Positions 24,296 through 32,173 of a DNA stretch of 64,000 nt are shown here, piece after piece. The notes under the pieces were generated by a model. That model ran no database searches. It worked only from the letters and a program-made list of their open reading frames with translations, and was not told the origin of the DNA. Each line of letters begins with the position of its first letter. The first letter of the stretch is position 1. The position numbers and the translations under genes were made by a program. Origin of the DNA: an uncultured Pedosphaera sp. (GTDB lineage Bacteria > Verrucomicrobiota > Verrucomicrobiia > Limisphaerales > Pedosphaeraceae); assembly GCA_903918755.1 (NCBI GenBank), contig CAIXFN010000098.1, positions 1 through 64,000 of the forward strand. Reading direction: 5' to 3'.

Positions 24296-27200
24296 ATGAG
24301 CCAATTTCAACATTTGCCACTCAAATGTGTCTGGCGGTTTTACTGCCGCGCAGTGGTTTTGTCCGCAATGATGCTGCTTGCCAGTGGAGCCCAGGCCCAG
24401 TTTTCTGTGTATTCCTATGATTCAAGCGGGAATCCGGCAATTCGCACACTTTCATTGGTAACCCCGCCCCAGATCATCGGCCAACCCGTCACGCAAATCG
24501 CCGACCGGGGTGACATCGTCACTTTTTCGGTGGTGGTCGCCGATGCGCGTGGAGCGACCTTCCAATGGCTATTCAATGGCACGAACATCGCCGGCGCTAC
24601 CGGCGACAGCCTCCTGCTCACGAACGTGTCCAGCTTGAACCTGGGGCAATATTCAGTAGTGGTAAGCAACAGTGCCGGCAGCGTCGCCAGCGCCCCAGCC
24701 TCGCTCAGCTACATCAAGACCTGGCATGGTTCGGTGGATACCGATTGGTTTAACCCCGCGAATTGGGCACCCGCAGGGGTTCCCGAAGCCACGGATCGAA
24801 TTGTATTTGCGCTCGGCACCATCAACCTGAGCGCGCCGGTGACCATCACCAGCCAACTCGACTGGACCGGGGGCTTCTTCACCGGCAACAGCCTGACCAT
24901 CGCGGCAGGTGGCGTGTTGAATTGGAGCGCCGGGACCTTTAATGCGAGCGCCCTGACGGTGAGTGGCAACGGGTTGGTAAATTGGTCAGGCGGAACTTGC
25001 AGCGGTGCGCTTGCCATCGCCAGCCAGGGATTGATCAATTGGACCGCTGGCACTTTCAGCGGGAGTACCTTGTCGGTGGCGACGAACGGGGTGCTGGCTT
25101 TATCCGGTAACAATTCCAAAATCCTGGCCGGCGCCCTGACGAATGCGGGCAGCATCACCTGGGCAAACCTCGGCGACCTGGTGGTGCGCAACAGCAGTTG
25201 CGCCTTTGCCAACGGGGTCATTGAAAATCTGGCTGGGGCGCTCTTTGACATTGGCGGTGACTTAAAATTCTTCAACGACAACAGCTGCGGGATCACGACC
25301 CCCTATTTCCGCAATGCCGGAACCCTGCGAAAGTCTGCCGGGAATGGCATCGCCACTCTGGCTATTCCGCTCTACAACACGGGCACCATGACGGCGTTGC
25401 AAGGAACATTAAGCTGCACGGGCGGCGGTTCGATCGATGGAACACTGGAGGCCGCAGCCAACGCCGGGATCAATTTTGCACTCGGGAGCTACACCGTTAC
25501 AAATCCGGTCGGCATCAATGGTCCTGGCACTGTACAATTTACGGGTGACACTTTGAACCTGGTCAGCAATGCGATTCCAAAGTTAATTCTGGCGGGTGGC
25601 TTGGTCGCCCTGGGCACGAATTTTCAAGGCGGCTCCATCACCAACCTTTCCCTCGCGGGCAGCACGCTGCTTGGCAGTCATCGGGTGACCGGCACCTTAA
25701 ATTGGAGCAGCGGTCTGATCCTCGGCGCATTAACCGTGGCAAACCAGGGGTTATTGAACCTCAGCGGCGGCAATCCGAAGGCAATTTACGCGCCGCTGAC
25801 CAATGCGGGAACCGTGGTTTGGGGAGGCACGGGAACTTTCATCGTTCGCAATACCACCTGCACCGGGGCCAACGGCTTCATCGAGAACCTGGCGGGCGCC
25901 CTCTTTGACATCCAGAGCGACCAGCGGATGTACAACGACGACCCCTGCCCCAGCTTCAACCCTTATTTTCGCAATGCCGGTCTGCTGCGCAAATCCGCCA
26001 ACTCGGGCACCACCACCATTTCCATCCCGCTGCTCAACACCGGCCGGGTCAGCGCCCGGCAAGGCCTGATTAGCTCCGATGCCGGCGGGACGGTGGAAGG
26101 ATTTTTCGACGCCGCAGCGGGCGCTGGCATCACCTTTGCCGCAGGCAAATACACCAACGCCAACCCGGTCGTGATCAACGGGCCCGGCCTCGTTCAATTC
26201 ACGGGTGACCTGCTTACGCTGGTGAACGACATGGTTCCGAGTCTGATACTAAACGGCGGCACAGTTAGCTTGGGCGCCAATTTCCAGGGGGGAACGATTA
26301 CCAACCTCTCCCTGGCGGGCAGCACCTTGACCGGCAGTCACCTGCTCACGGGCACGTTGGATTGGAGTGGCGGCATCATCCAGGGAGCGCTGACCGTGGC
26401 CGACCGCGGGTTGCTGAACCTGACCGGCAACAATTCCAAATCCATTTACGCCCCATTGACCAATGCCGGAACCGTGGTCTGGGGCGGCAGTGGCACCTTT
26501 ATCGTGCGCAACACCACTTGCACAGGCGACACGGGCGCGATCGAGAATCTGGCCGGCGCGCTGTTTGATATCCAAAGCGACCAGCGAATGTATAACGACG
26601 ATCCCTGTCCCAGCTTCAGCCCGTATTTCCGCAATGCCGGTCTCCTGCGCAAATCCACCGGAACGGGAACCACTACTCTCGCGATTCCGTTCGCCAATCT
26701 CGGCAGCCTATCAGTACTGCAGGGCGCGCTCAGCTGCGACAACGGCGGGTCCGTGGCAGGCAGTCTGAACGCGGCTACGGGAGCTGGAATCTATTTCTCA
26801 ATCGGAAAATTCACGAACGCCAACCCCGCTGTGATCACCGGATCAGGAGTGGTGCAGTTCCTGGGCGACGCTCTGACCCTGCTTAGCGACTCCGTTCCAA
26901 ACCTGGTTCTGAGCGGCGGCACCGTGACTTTGGGAACGAATTTTCAAGGGGGCGCCATCACCAATCTTTCTCTGGCCGGCAGCTCCCTGGCCGGCAGCCA
27001 CGTCGTGACCGGAACGTTGGACTGGAGCGGCGGAATCCTTCTCGGAGCGATGACGGTGTCGAACGGTGGCTTGCTGCGCCTGAGCGGTGGCAATCCCAAG
27101 GCTATTTATGCGCCGTTAACCAACGCCGGAACCGTCCTCTGGGGCGGCACCGGGACCTTCATTGTCCGCAATACCACCTGCGTTGGTGCCACCGGGGCAA

Positions 27201-27892
27201 TTGAGAACCTTGCCGGAGCGCTCTTCGACATCCAAAGCGATCAGCGCATGTACAACGATGACCCCTGCCCGAGTTTCAGTCCATATTTTCGCAATCGTGG
27301 CGAGTTGCGAAAGTCTCTCGGCGCAGGCACTACGACGATCGCGATTCCCTTTTTCAATTCCAACTCGATCATGTTGATCCAAGGACTACTCGATATCAAC
27401 GGCGGCGCCTTCGCTCAAGGCAGCGGATCGCTCAGCATCACGCTGAATGGCCCATCCCCGGGCCAATTTGGTCAACTTCTTTGTGGCAGTGCCACGCTTG
27501 GCGGGCTCCTCAATGTGAACTTGGGCAGTAACTTCGCACCCGCTGTCGGAACGCAATTTCAAATAGTCACAGCGTTATCCGAGGCCCTCACTTTTAGCAG
27601 TGTCAATCTGCCTCCCGGCCTCTCGGTAGCTTACGCCAATGATGGCGTATTCCTGACCGTAACCAGTCCGGTGCCACCGCAATTGCTCCCGCCCCGGGTT
27701 TCGCCAGGCGTCCTCAACTTCAGTCTTCCGACAGCCAGCGGACAGAGTTATACGCTGCAAACTAATAGCGAGTTGGCCACCGGGAACTGGGGGACATTCT
27801 CGAATTTCGTTGGCAACGGTTCCGTGCGCCAATTCGGTATTTCCCTCACGAATGGCCTGCCCCATCTCTTCCTGCGGGTGCGAGTTCCATGA
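24296..27892 (+). CDS. Secreted Ig-like and tandem 220-residue repeat protein
   Basis: A 1,198-residue protein with a signal peptide (AVVLSAMMLLASGAQA) and a mature N-terminus reading YSYDSSGNPA, like one YD repeat. An immunoglobulin-like domain follows (PPQIIGQPV, FQWLFNGTNIAGA, GQYSVVVSNSAGS), then four copies of a 220-residue beta-rich repeat with markers IENLAGALFDI, NDDPCPSF and PYFRNAG, and a C-terminal domain typical of secreted verrucomicrobial proteins (LPTASGQSYTLQTN). AAGGGA eleven bases upstream supports ATG 24296. It follows the RHS gene by 22 bases and is probably co-transcribed; a surface partner is possible. Confidence 0.85.
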   Translation: MSQFQHLPLKCVWRFYCRAVVLSAMMLLASGAQAQFSVYSYDSSGNPAIRTLSLVTPPQIIGQPVTQIADRGDIVTFSVVVADARGATFQWLFNGTNIAGATGDSLLLTNVSSLNLGQYSVVVSNSAGSVASAPASLSYIKTWHGSVDTDWFNPANWAPAGVPEATDRIVFALGTINLSAPVTITSQLDWTGGFFTGNSLTIAAGGVLNWSAGTFNASALTVSGNGLVNWSGGTCSGALAIASQGLINWTAGTFSGSTLSVATNGVLALSGNNSKILAGALTNAGSITWANLGDLVVRNSSCAFANGVIENLAGALFDIGGDLKFFNDNSCGITTPYFRNAGTLRKSAGNGIATLAIPLYNTGTMTALQGTLSCTGGGSIDGTLEAAANAGINFALGSYTVTNPVGINGPGTVQFTGDTLNLVSNAIPKLILAGGLVALGTNFQGGSITNLSLAGSTLLGSHRVTGTLNWSSGLILGALTVANQGLLNLSGGNPKAIYAPLTNAGTVVWGGTGTFIVRNTTCTGANGFIENLAGALFDIQSDQRMYNDDPCPSFNPYFRNAGLLRKSANSGTTTISIPLLNTGRVSARQGLISSDAGGTVEGFFDAAAGAGITFAAGKYTNANPVVINGPGLVQFTGDLLTLVNDMVPSLILNGGTVSLGANFQGGTITNLSLAGSTLTGSHLLTGTLDWSGGIIQGALTVADRGLLNLTGNNSKSIYAPLTNAGTVVWGGSGTFIVRNTTCTGDTGAIENLAGALFDIQSDQRMYNDDPCPSFSPYFRNAGLLRKSTGTGTTTLAIPFANLGSLSVLQGALSCDNGGSVAGSLNAATGAGIYFSIGKFTNANPAVITGSGVVQFLGDALTLLSDSVPNLVLSGGTVTLGTNFQGGAITNLSLAGSSLAGSHVVTGTLDWSGGILLGAMTVSNGGLLRLSGGNPKAIYAPLTNAGTVLWGGTGTFIVRNTTCVGATGAIENLAGALFDIQSDQRMYNDDPCPSFSPYFRNRGELRKSLGAGTTTIAIPFFNSNSIMLIQGLLDINGGAFAQGSGSLSITLNGPSPGQFGQLLCGSATLGGLLNVNLGSNFAPAVGTQFQIVTALSEALTFSSVNLPPGLSVAYANDGVFLTVTSPVPPQLLPPRVSPGVLNFSLPTASGQSYTLQTNSELATGNWGTFSNFVGNGSVRQFGISLTNGLPHLFLRVRVP
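24890..27420 (+). repeat. Four tandem repeats with an exact 660-bp period
   Basis: Matching landmarks fall at 25141, 25801, 26461 and 27121, each 660 bases apart, and a second set at 25681, 26341 and 27001 has the same spacing. Copies two to four are closely alike, copy one is more diverged. Outer limits are approximate. The period corresponds to 220 codons, so repeat number can change without a frameshift. Confidence 0.85.
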
Positions 27893-28180
27893 TCACCGAT
27901 TGAGCCAACTCTTTGGCCCAGGCTTTCTGCATTTGGCCTTGTTCCATCCGGCGTCGGAGGATGCGTTCTCCCATGATGGTGGGGGTTTCGAGTGCCAAAA
28001 AGGCAACGCCTGAGGATTCCTTGCCCCGGGCAGTCGGTGGGTTGCATCGGTGAATTCGCCTGGAAGGTGTTAACCAAATTTCTGGGGCTGCTTTGAAAAT
28101 TGGAAAACTTCGCCGCCAGACCGGGGAGACGTTCCGCCGGGGGATGGTTACATTGCGTTCACAAAATGGCAACTTCGCGC

Positions 28181-28654
28181 ACCCCAGACGGCAAAATGCC
28201 GCACGAATCCCGGAGCAGTCCGCGCGAAATCCAGAAGTACCTGGGCCGCATTTCGGGTCCGTTGCTGGATCGCATTGACATGCACATCGAAGTGCCGCTG
28301 GTGAAATTCCGTGAGCTCAGCGCCGGTAAACCCGGGGAACCTTCCGCGCAAATCCGGGAGCGGGTCATGGCCGCGCGCCGACTACAGCACGCCCGGTTCG
28401 CCGATCGGCCCAAGATCGCCTGCAACGCCCGCATGGGCAGCCGCGAACTCAAGTCCCATTGCGCGATTGATGACGCCACCAACGAATTGCTGAAGTACGC
28501 CATGACGGACATGAACCTGAGCGCCCGGGCCTACGACCGCATCCTGAAAGTCGCGCGCACCATCGCCGATCTCGCGGGTTCCGCCACCATAGCCAGCGAC
28601 CACGTCTCGGAAGCTATCCAATTCCGTTCGCTGGATCGGCAGTTGTGGACCTGA
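28181..28654 (+). pseudogene. Displaced comM 3'-end fragment, copy B
   Basis: Translates as the last 157 residues of ComM, from TPDGKMPHES to RSLDRQLWT, ending in TGA, with no frameshift or stop. The bases just upstream (to 28180) are unrelated to comM, so the ATPase core is missing and the fragment cannot work as ComM. Differences from copy A are mostly synonymous, so it diverged while part of a working gene. A 288-base stretch separates it from the repeat protein gene and holds nothing I recognise. Confidence 0.9.
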
Positions 28655-28706
28655 AAGTTCAGGTCGAAGAATATCTCCGAACGATTGCAACCCCAAACGC
28701 TCAGAT

Positions 28707-28964
28707 ATGACTGAACGAATTCGTCTTAAATCGATCTTCTTTTGGAACTACAAAGCTTTTAAGGATTATTCGGCAAGCCTTTCTAATTTCAATATCCTCG
28801 TTGGACCCAATAATGCTGGAAAATCAACAGTCTTGGGGGCTCTTCGAATCCTTTCTGAGGGAATCCGGCGGGTGCGCTCACAAAACTCACAGTTAATCGA
28901 CTGTGCAAAAGGCCTGCAGGTTCGTGATTATCCTGCCTATTCAAAATGTTCCTCGGACTCGTGA
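28707..28964 (+). pseudogene. Truncated AAA ATPase (OLD/SMC-like N-terminus)
   Basis: Eighty-five residues beginning MTERIRLKSIFFWNYKAF, with FNILVGPNNAGKSTVLGAL as a Walker A site, the opening of OLD-like or AAA_15/AAA_23 ATPases that act in phage defence and DNA repair and normally run to several hundred residues. Homology seems to stop near residue 76 (RDYPAYS) and the frame closes soon after. The DNA is AT-richer than its neighbours. It lies directly behind comM copy B, 52 bases from its stop. Likely the remnant of a defence gene cut by a deletion. Confidence 0.75.
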
Positions 28965-28981
28965 TCGTCGGCTGGATTGAC

Positions 28982-29713
28982 TCATAGCTTCGCCCCAAAT
29001 AAAGCTCCCACCCCGGCCGTCAGGGCCATCGCCAAGGCACCCCAAAATGTCACGCGCGCAACGGATTTCCAAACGGGTGAACCTCCGGCTCGGGCCGCGA
29101 TAGCGCCCAACAGCGCGAGGAACAGTAGAGACCCTCCAGAAACCGTCCAGGCCAGGGCTGATCGCGGCACGACCAAAACTAGCAGGAGCGGCAGGACGGC
29201 GCCGACGGTAAAACTGCCCGCCGATGCGAAGGCAGCCTGAACCGGCCGTGCGCTCAACGTGTCCGAGATGCCGAGTTCATCACGAGCGTGTGCACCCAAT
29301 GCGTCCTTGGCCATCAACTGCGTCGCCACTTGTTTGGCGAGTTCGGCATCGAGTCCGCGCGTGACATAGATGGCAGCGAGTTCGGCGAGTTCGGTTTCGC
29401 CGTCCGTGGCCAACTCGGCTCGCTCCCGCTCCAAATCGGCGCGCTCGGTGTCGGATTGGGAACTGACGGACACATATTCACCGGCGGCCATGGACATTGC
29501 CCCGGCCACCAGCCCGGCCACCCCGGCGACCAGCACGCTGCTGCGGCTGGCTTCGGCGGCGGCCACTCCGACAATCAAACTGGCGGTGGACAAAATGCCG
29601 TCATTGGCGCCGAGCACGGCGGCGCGCAGCCAGCCGACGCGGTGGGTGAAGTGTATTTCGGTGAGTCTTGTCATGGAGGCTTGGTGTTGTGACGGCGTTG
29701 CTTTGTCGTTCAT
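28982..29713 (-). CDS. VIT1/CCC1 family transporter (iron/manganese)
   Basis: A 243-residue membrane protein. The opening IHFTHRVGWLRAAVLGANDGILSTASLIVGVAAA is the family signature, followed by AGAMSMAAGEYVSVSSQ, an acidic cytoplasmic helix region (RADLERERAEL, TRGLDAELAKQVATQL) and three C-terminal membrane helices. Relatives move Fe2+ or Mn2+ across membranes to store or detoxify metal. ATG at 29713 is preferred; the frame further upstream is the complement of comM copy C. An internal ATG at 29671 is possible. It sits between two comM fragments and is the only intact gene of the second block. Confidence 0.9.
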   Translation of the reverse strand: MNDKATPSQHQASMTRLTEIHFTHRVGWLRAAVLGANDGILSTASLIVGVAAAEASRSSVLVAGVAGLVAGAMSMAAGEYVSVSSQSDTERADLERERAELATDGETELAELAAIYVTRGLDAELAKQVATQLMAKDALGAHARDELGISDTLSARPVQAAFASAGSFTVGAVLPLLLVLVVPRSALAWTVSGGSLLFLALLGAIAARAGGSPVWKSVARVTFWGALAMALTAGVGALFGAKL

Positions 29714-29766
29714 ATTTTTCAGGTTTCCCCACTCTGTGCCAGTCTCACAATGCAGGAGGGCGCTGT

Positions 29767-29918
29767 TGACGGACATGAACCTGAGCGCCCGGGCCAATGA
29801 CCGAATCCTGAGAGTCGTCCACACCATCGCGGACCTCGCGGGTTCCCCAGCGATCGCCAGCGACCACGTTTCGGAAGCCATTCAATTCCGTTCGCTGGAT
29901 CGGCAGTTGTGGACGTAA
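29767..29918 (+). pseudogene. Displaced comM 3'-end fragment, copy C
   Basis: The last 50 codons of comM (TDMNLSARANDRILRVVHTIADLAG... to RSLDRQLWT), ending in TAA. It aligns to 28503-28654 without gaps; I count about 19 differences in 152 bases, fewer than between copies A and B over the same stretch. Several changes alter residues (RAYDR to RANDR, VARTIA to VVHTIA), as expected of an older remnant. Confidence 0.88.
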
Positions 29919-29995
29919 AACGAGTTTCATCCCGTCCCGGTTGCTTGTCCGCTTCAAAAGATCAGGGAGAACACTGATTACCAAACAGCAATGGT

Positions 29996-31315
29996 TTACT
30001 GACTCGAATTCGCGGCCGGGTACCAACGGGGGAAGACGACCCGGAAGGTGGTGCCCGTTTCCGCTGAACTTGCCATTTCCAGGCTCGCGTCCAACAGTTC
30101 GCACAGGCGTTTGACGATGGAGAGCCCAATGCCCTCACCGGGTTGTTGCCGGGCTGGGCGCGTGCCCGTTTGGGCCTCATCGGGCGGGACCAAAACGTGG
30201 GGGGTTGCACCCGTGCTGGCGGCGGATTTCACGTCTGATTCGCGCGCGCTCGCGGTGGCCTCCTGCAGGCCGGCGAGCATGAGCGAGGCGGGACCAGCCA
30301 GCAAGCCGGGGCCGGAGTCTTGCACCATCAGCCACCAACTCTCCGGCTCCGCCCCCCAACTCAACGTGACCCCGCCATAGCGGGTGTAGCGGAGGGCGTT
30401 CATCACCAGATTTTGCAGTAACCGTCGCACCTTGCCGGGATCTCCCTCCACGGAAAGGCCGGCCGGGCCGCTGCATTCGAGGAACAAACCGCGGGTGCGG
30501 GCGAACGGCGCGTTGATCTCGCCCAATTTGGTGACCAGCAGGGCGGCATCAAACGTGGTGGTTTCCCGGGTTTCCTGGCCGGCTTCCAGCCGGGCCAACT
30601 CCATCAGTTCACCGAGCATCGTGGTGATCGACTCCACGCCCTTGTGCAAGTTTGAAGCGAAGGCGGTGCGTTCGGAGTCAACGGTGGTGCCACGGCCCAG
30701 CAAACTCGCCGCCATGCTCACCCCCACCACGTCATTGTTCAAATCGTGGACGGCTTGATGAATCAAGGTTGCCCGGCGGCGCTCAATTTCATTGATGTCG
30801 GCCAAAGCCTCGGTGAGATCATTCAAGCGCCCGGCGGCTTCCGCCTGCTGCATGCGTTCGAATTGCACGGCGCTTTCACTAATGGCTTCGTTCACCAGGC
30901 TGATCATGCGCCGATTGACTTCCACCATCGTCGCGCGGTCGAAGGTCGGGTGCAGGGCAGCGAAGCCCTCGAGTTCGTCGAACAGACAAAGCTGCAGGTG
31001 TCCCCATTCGCGCATCAACTCGTGCAACCGGTAGCCCTGCTGCCAGCGGTGCAGCCCGTGCTTCACTTCCTCGCTTTTCCGGTCAACGTCGGCCGCCCGG
31101 GCGGCGGTGCCCCCGGCAATGGAACGGAGCTTGCGTTCGAACGCATCCAGGACTTCGGGAATATGATCGTTAAATTGCCCGCGGGTCAGCGCGTGAGCCG
31201 TTGTTTGCGCCGGATCAGCGTTGGCAGCTTTCCGCCAGGCCAGCAAAATGGCTTTTCGGCGCGTCGACAGGTAATCGCAGAGGAGATCGAACTGCGACGG
31301 CTCACATGGCGTCAT
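29996..31315 (-). CDS. Cytoplasmic histidine kinase with RsbRD-like N-terminal domain
   Basis: A 439-residue sensor kinase without membrane segments. Residues about 8-150 resemble the RsbRD_N/globin-like helical sensor domain (LSTRRKAILLAWRKAANAD, HGLHRWQQGYRLHELMREW). The phosphoacceptor helix has His190 in QAVHDLNNDVVG, and the ATPase domain shows NLVMNALRYTRYGG, DSGPGL and GEGIGLSIVKRLCELL. A low-complexity insert of about 50 residues lies between the G1 and G2 boxes. The cognate response regulator is not adjacent; the gene upstream encodes a hemoglobin-like protein, so a link to oxygen or nitric oxide is possible but unproven. Confidence 0.88.
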   Translation of the reverse strand: MTPCEPSQFDLLCDYLSTRRKAILLAWRKAANADPAQTTAHALTRGQFNDHIPEVLDAFERKLRSIAGGTAARAADVDRKSEEVKHGLHRWQQGYRLHELMREWGHLQLCLFDELEGFAALHPTFDRATMVEVNRRMISLVNEAISESAVQFERMQQAEAAGRLNDLTEALADINEIERRRATLIHQAVHDLNNDVVGVSMAASLLGRGTTVDSERTAFASNLHKGVESITTMLGELMELARLEAGQETRETTTFDAALLVTKLGEINAPFARTRGLFLECSGPAGLSVEGDPGKVRRLLQNLVMNALRYTRYGGVTLSWGAEPESWWLMVQDSGPGLLAGPASLMLAGLQEATASARESDVKSAASTGATPHVLVPPDEAQTGTRPARQQPGEGIGLSIVKRLCELLDASLEMASSAETGTTFRVVFPRWYPAANSSQ

Positions 31316-31424
31316 TAATCAATACTCTGGGACGCACGGTAAAGCGAAGCAAGCGCGGATTTCGCGGCCACTGATGGGCCGATGGAGTGGCTTTGGTTGC
31401 GCGGGGGAAACCAAACCCAGCGGC

Positions 31425-32135
31425 CTAACGTTGCGTTACAATTTGGGGGCGGGTGCTCTCGATGATGGAAAGGAGTTCCTTTTGTTCCTTGTTGGGGATC
31501 TGGAGCCGGTCGAGCGATGCTTTCAAGTCGCCCAGAACGGCGTCGAACTCGGGATTGTTGATGCGCATCGCGGCATGGGTGGACTTGATTTCTTTGCCGT
31601 CGTAATGAGCCGGACCGCCGGTGGCCAGAACGATGAATTGAATCAGGTGTTTCTTGAGATTGGCCTGGTTCTCCTCGGTCGGACTCCAAACCCCCTCTTC
31701 GTTCGTTTTGCGGAAGGCGGCGAGCCCGGTGCCCTTGACCGCCTTGCGTTGCCAGTTAACGCGCGGGTCCTGAAGCACCCGGGGCGTGAAATCCTCCACC
31801 ACGGCGGTAATGCCAGGTTCACCGCCCAGTCGGTCAAAGAGCGCCAGTTTTCCAACCACCACAGCGGCCTTGTTGGTTCCGGCGGCTGGCTGAGCGTCGG
31901 TTAACGGACTCCGGGCCACGGCTTTTTTAACCCCCTTTTCCCCGGTGCCCTCCCCGGACCCGGCGAGTTGCTCGTCCCGGGCCATTCGCTGGCTCGCCCG
32001 CTGATCGGCTTCCCGGCTGCCCGAGGTGAAAAAGTCGTTCTTTTTCTCCGCGGACTTGGTGGCGCTGCAGCCGACCGTTGCAATTTGAGCAGCGGAAATA
32101 ATCAAGGCGATGAGAACTGAGGCATTTTTATTCAT
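31425..32135 (-). CDS. Exported group 1 truncated hemoglobin (lipoprotein-like)
   Basis: A 236-residue protein. The N-terminus is a signal with a lipobox-like TVGC (Cys23), then a charged linker to residue 95. Residues about 98-236 are a truncated hemoglobin of group 1: LFDRLGGEPGITAVVEDF, then LIQFIVLATGG and the proximal haem ligand His187 in KSTHAAM, PEFDAVLGDL and a C-terminal helix. It should bind haem and oxygen or nitric oxide in the periplasm; most members are cytoplasmic. No consensus ribosome binding site precedes the ATG. It is read in the same direction as the histidine kinase, 109 bases upstream. Confidence 0.88.
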   Translation of the reverse strand: MNKNASVLIALIISAAQIATVGCSATKSAEKKNDFFTSGSREADQRASQRMARDEQLAGSGEGTGEKGVKKAVARSPLTDAQPAAGTNKAAVVVGKLALFDRLGGEPGITAVVEDFTPRVLQDPRVNWQRKAVKGTGLAAFRKTNEEGVWSPTEENQANLKKHLIQFIVLATGGPAHYDGKEIKSTHAAMRINNPEFDAVLGDLKASLDRLQIPNKEQKELLSIIESTRPQIVTQR

Positions 32136-32173
32136 AAGGATCGGAATGGGGGGAAATGGCTTTTGGTGACCCG

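Larger units (their letters stand above)
19463..29918. mobile_element. Candidate genomic island(s) inserted at the 3' end of comM
   Basis: The segment starts right after the intact comM stop and contains two cargo blocks, each closed by a displaced comM 3'-end fragment (28181-28654 and 29767-29918) in the same orientation. Block 1 carries a C39/RHS protein and a tandem-repeat secreted protein. Block 2 carries a truncated AAA ATPase and a VIT-like transporter. No integrase, transposase or terminal inverted repeat was recognised, so the mobilising enzyme would have to be elsewhere or lost, or the structure arose by homologous exchange. comM is a known insertion site for resistance islands in Acinetobacter; here the gene is kept whole, which differs. 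Confidence 0.45.

Noticed and set aside
24890-27420. CRISPR array or satellite DNA
   Set aside because: The 660-bp units are protein-coding repeats in one continuous frame; no short repeat/spacer pattern exists here or elsewhere in the window.
27846-28172. Minus-strand frame of 108 residues overlapping the end of the repeat-protein gene
   Set aside because: It overlaps the 3' end of a well-supported gene on the other strand and has no recognisable domain. The segment with IMGERILRRRMEQG looked protein-like but could not be assigned.
28982-29881. Longer version of the VIT-like gene starting at 29881
   Set aside because: The extra 56 residues are the reverse complement of comM copy C, so they reflect the overlap and not the gene.
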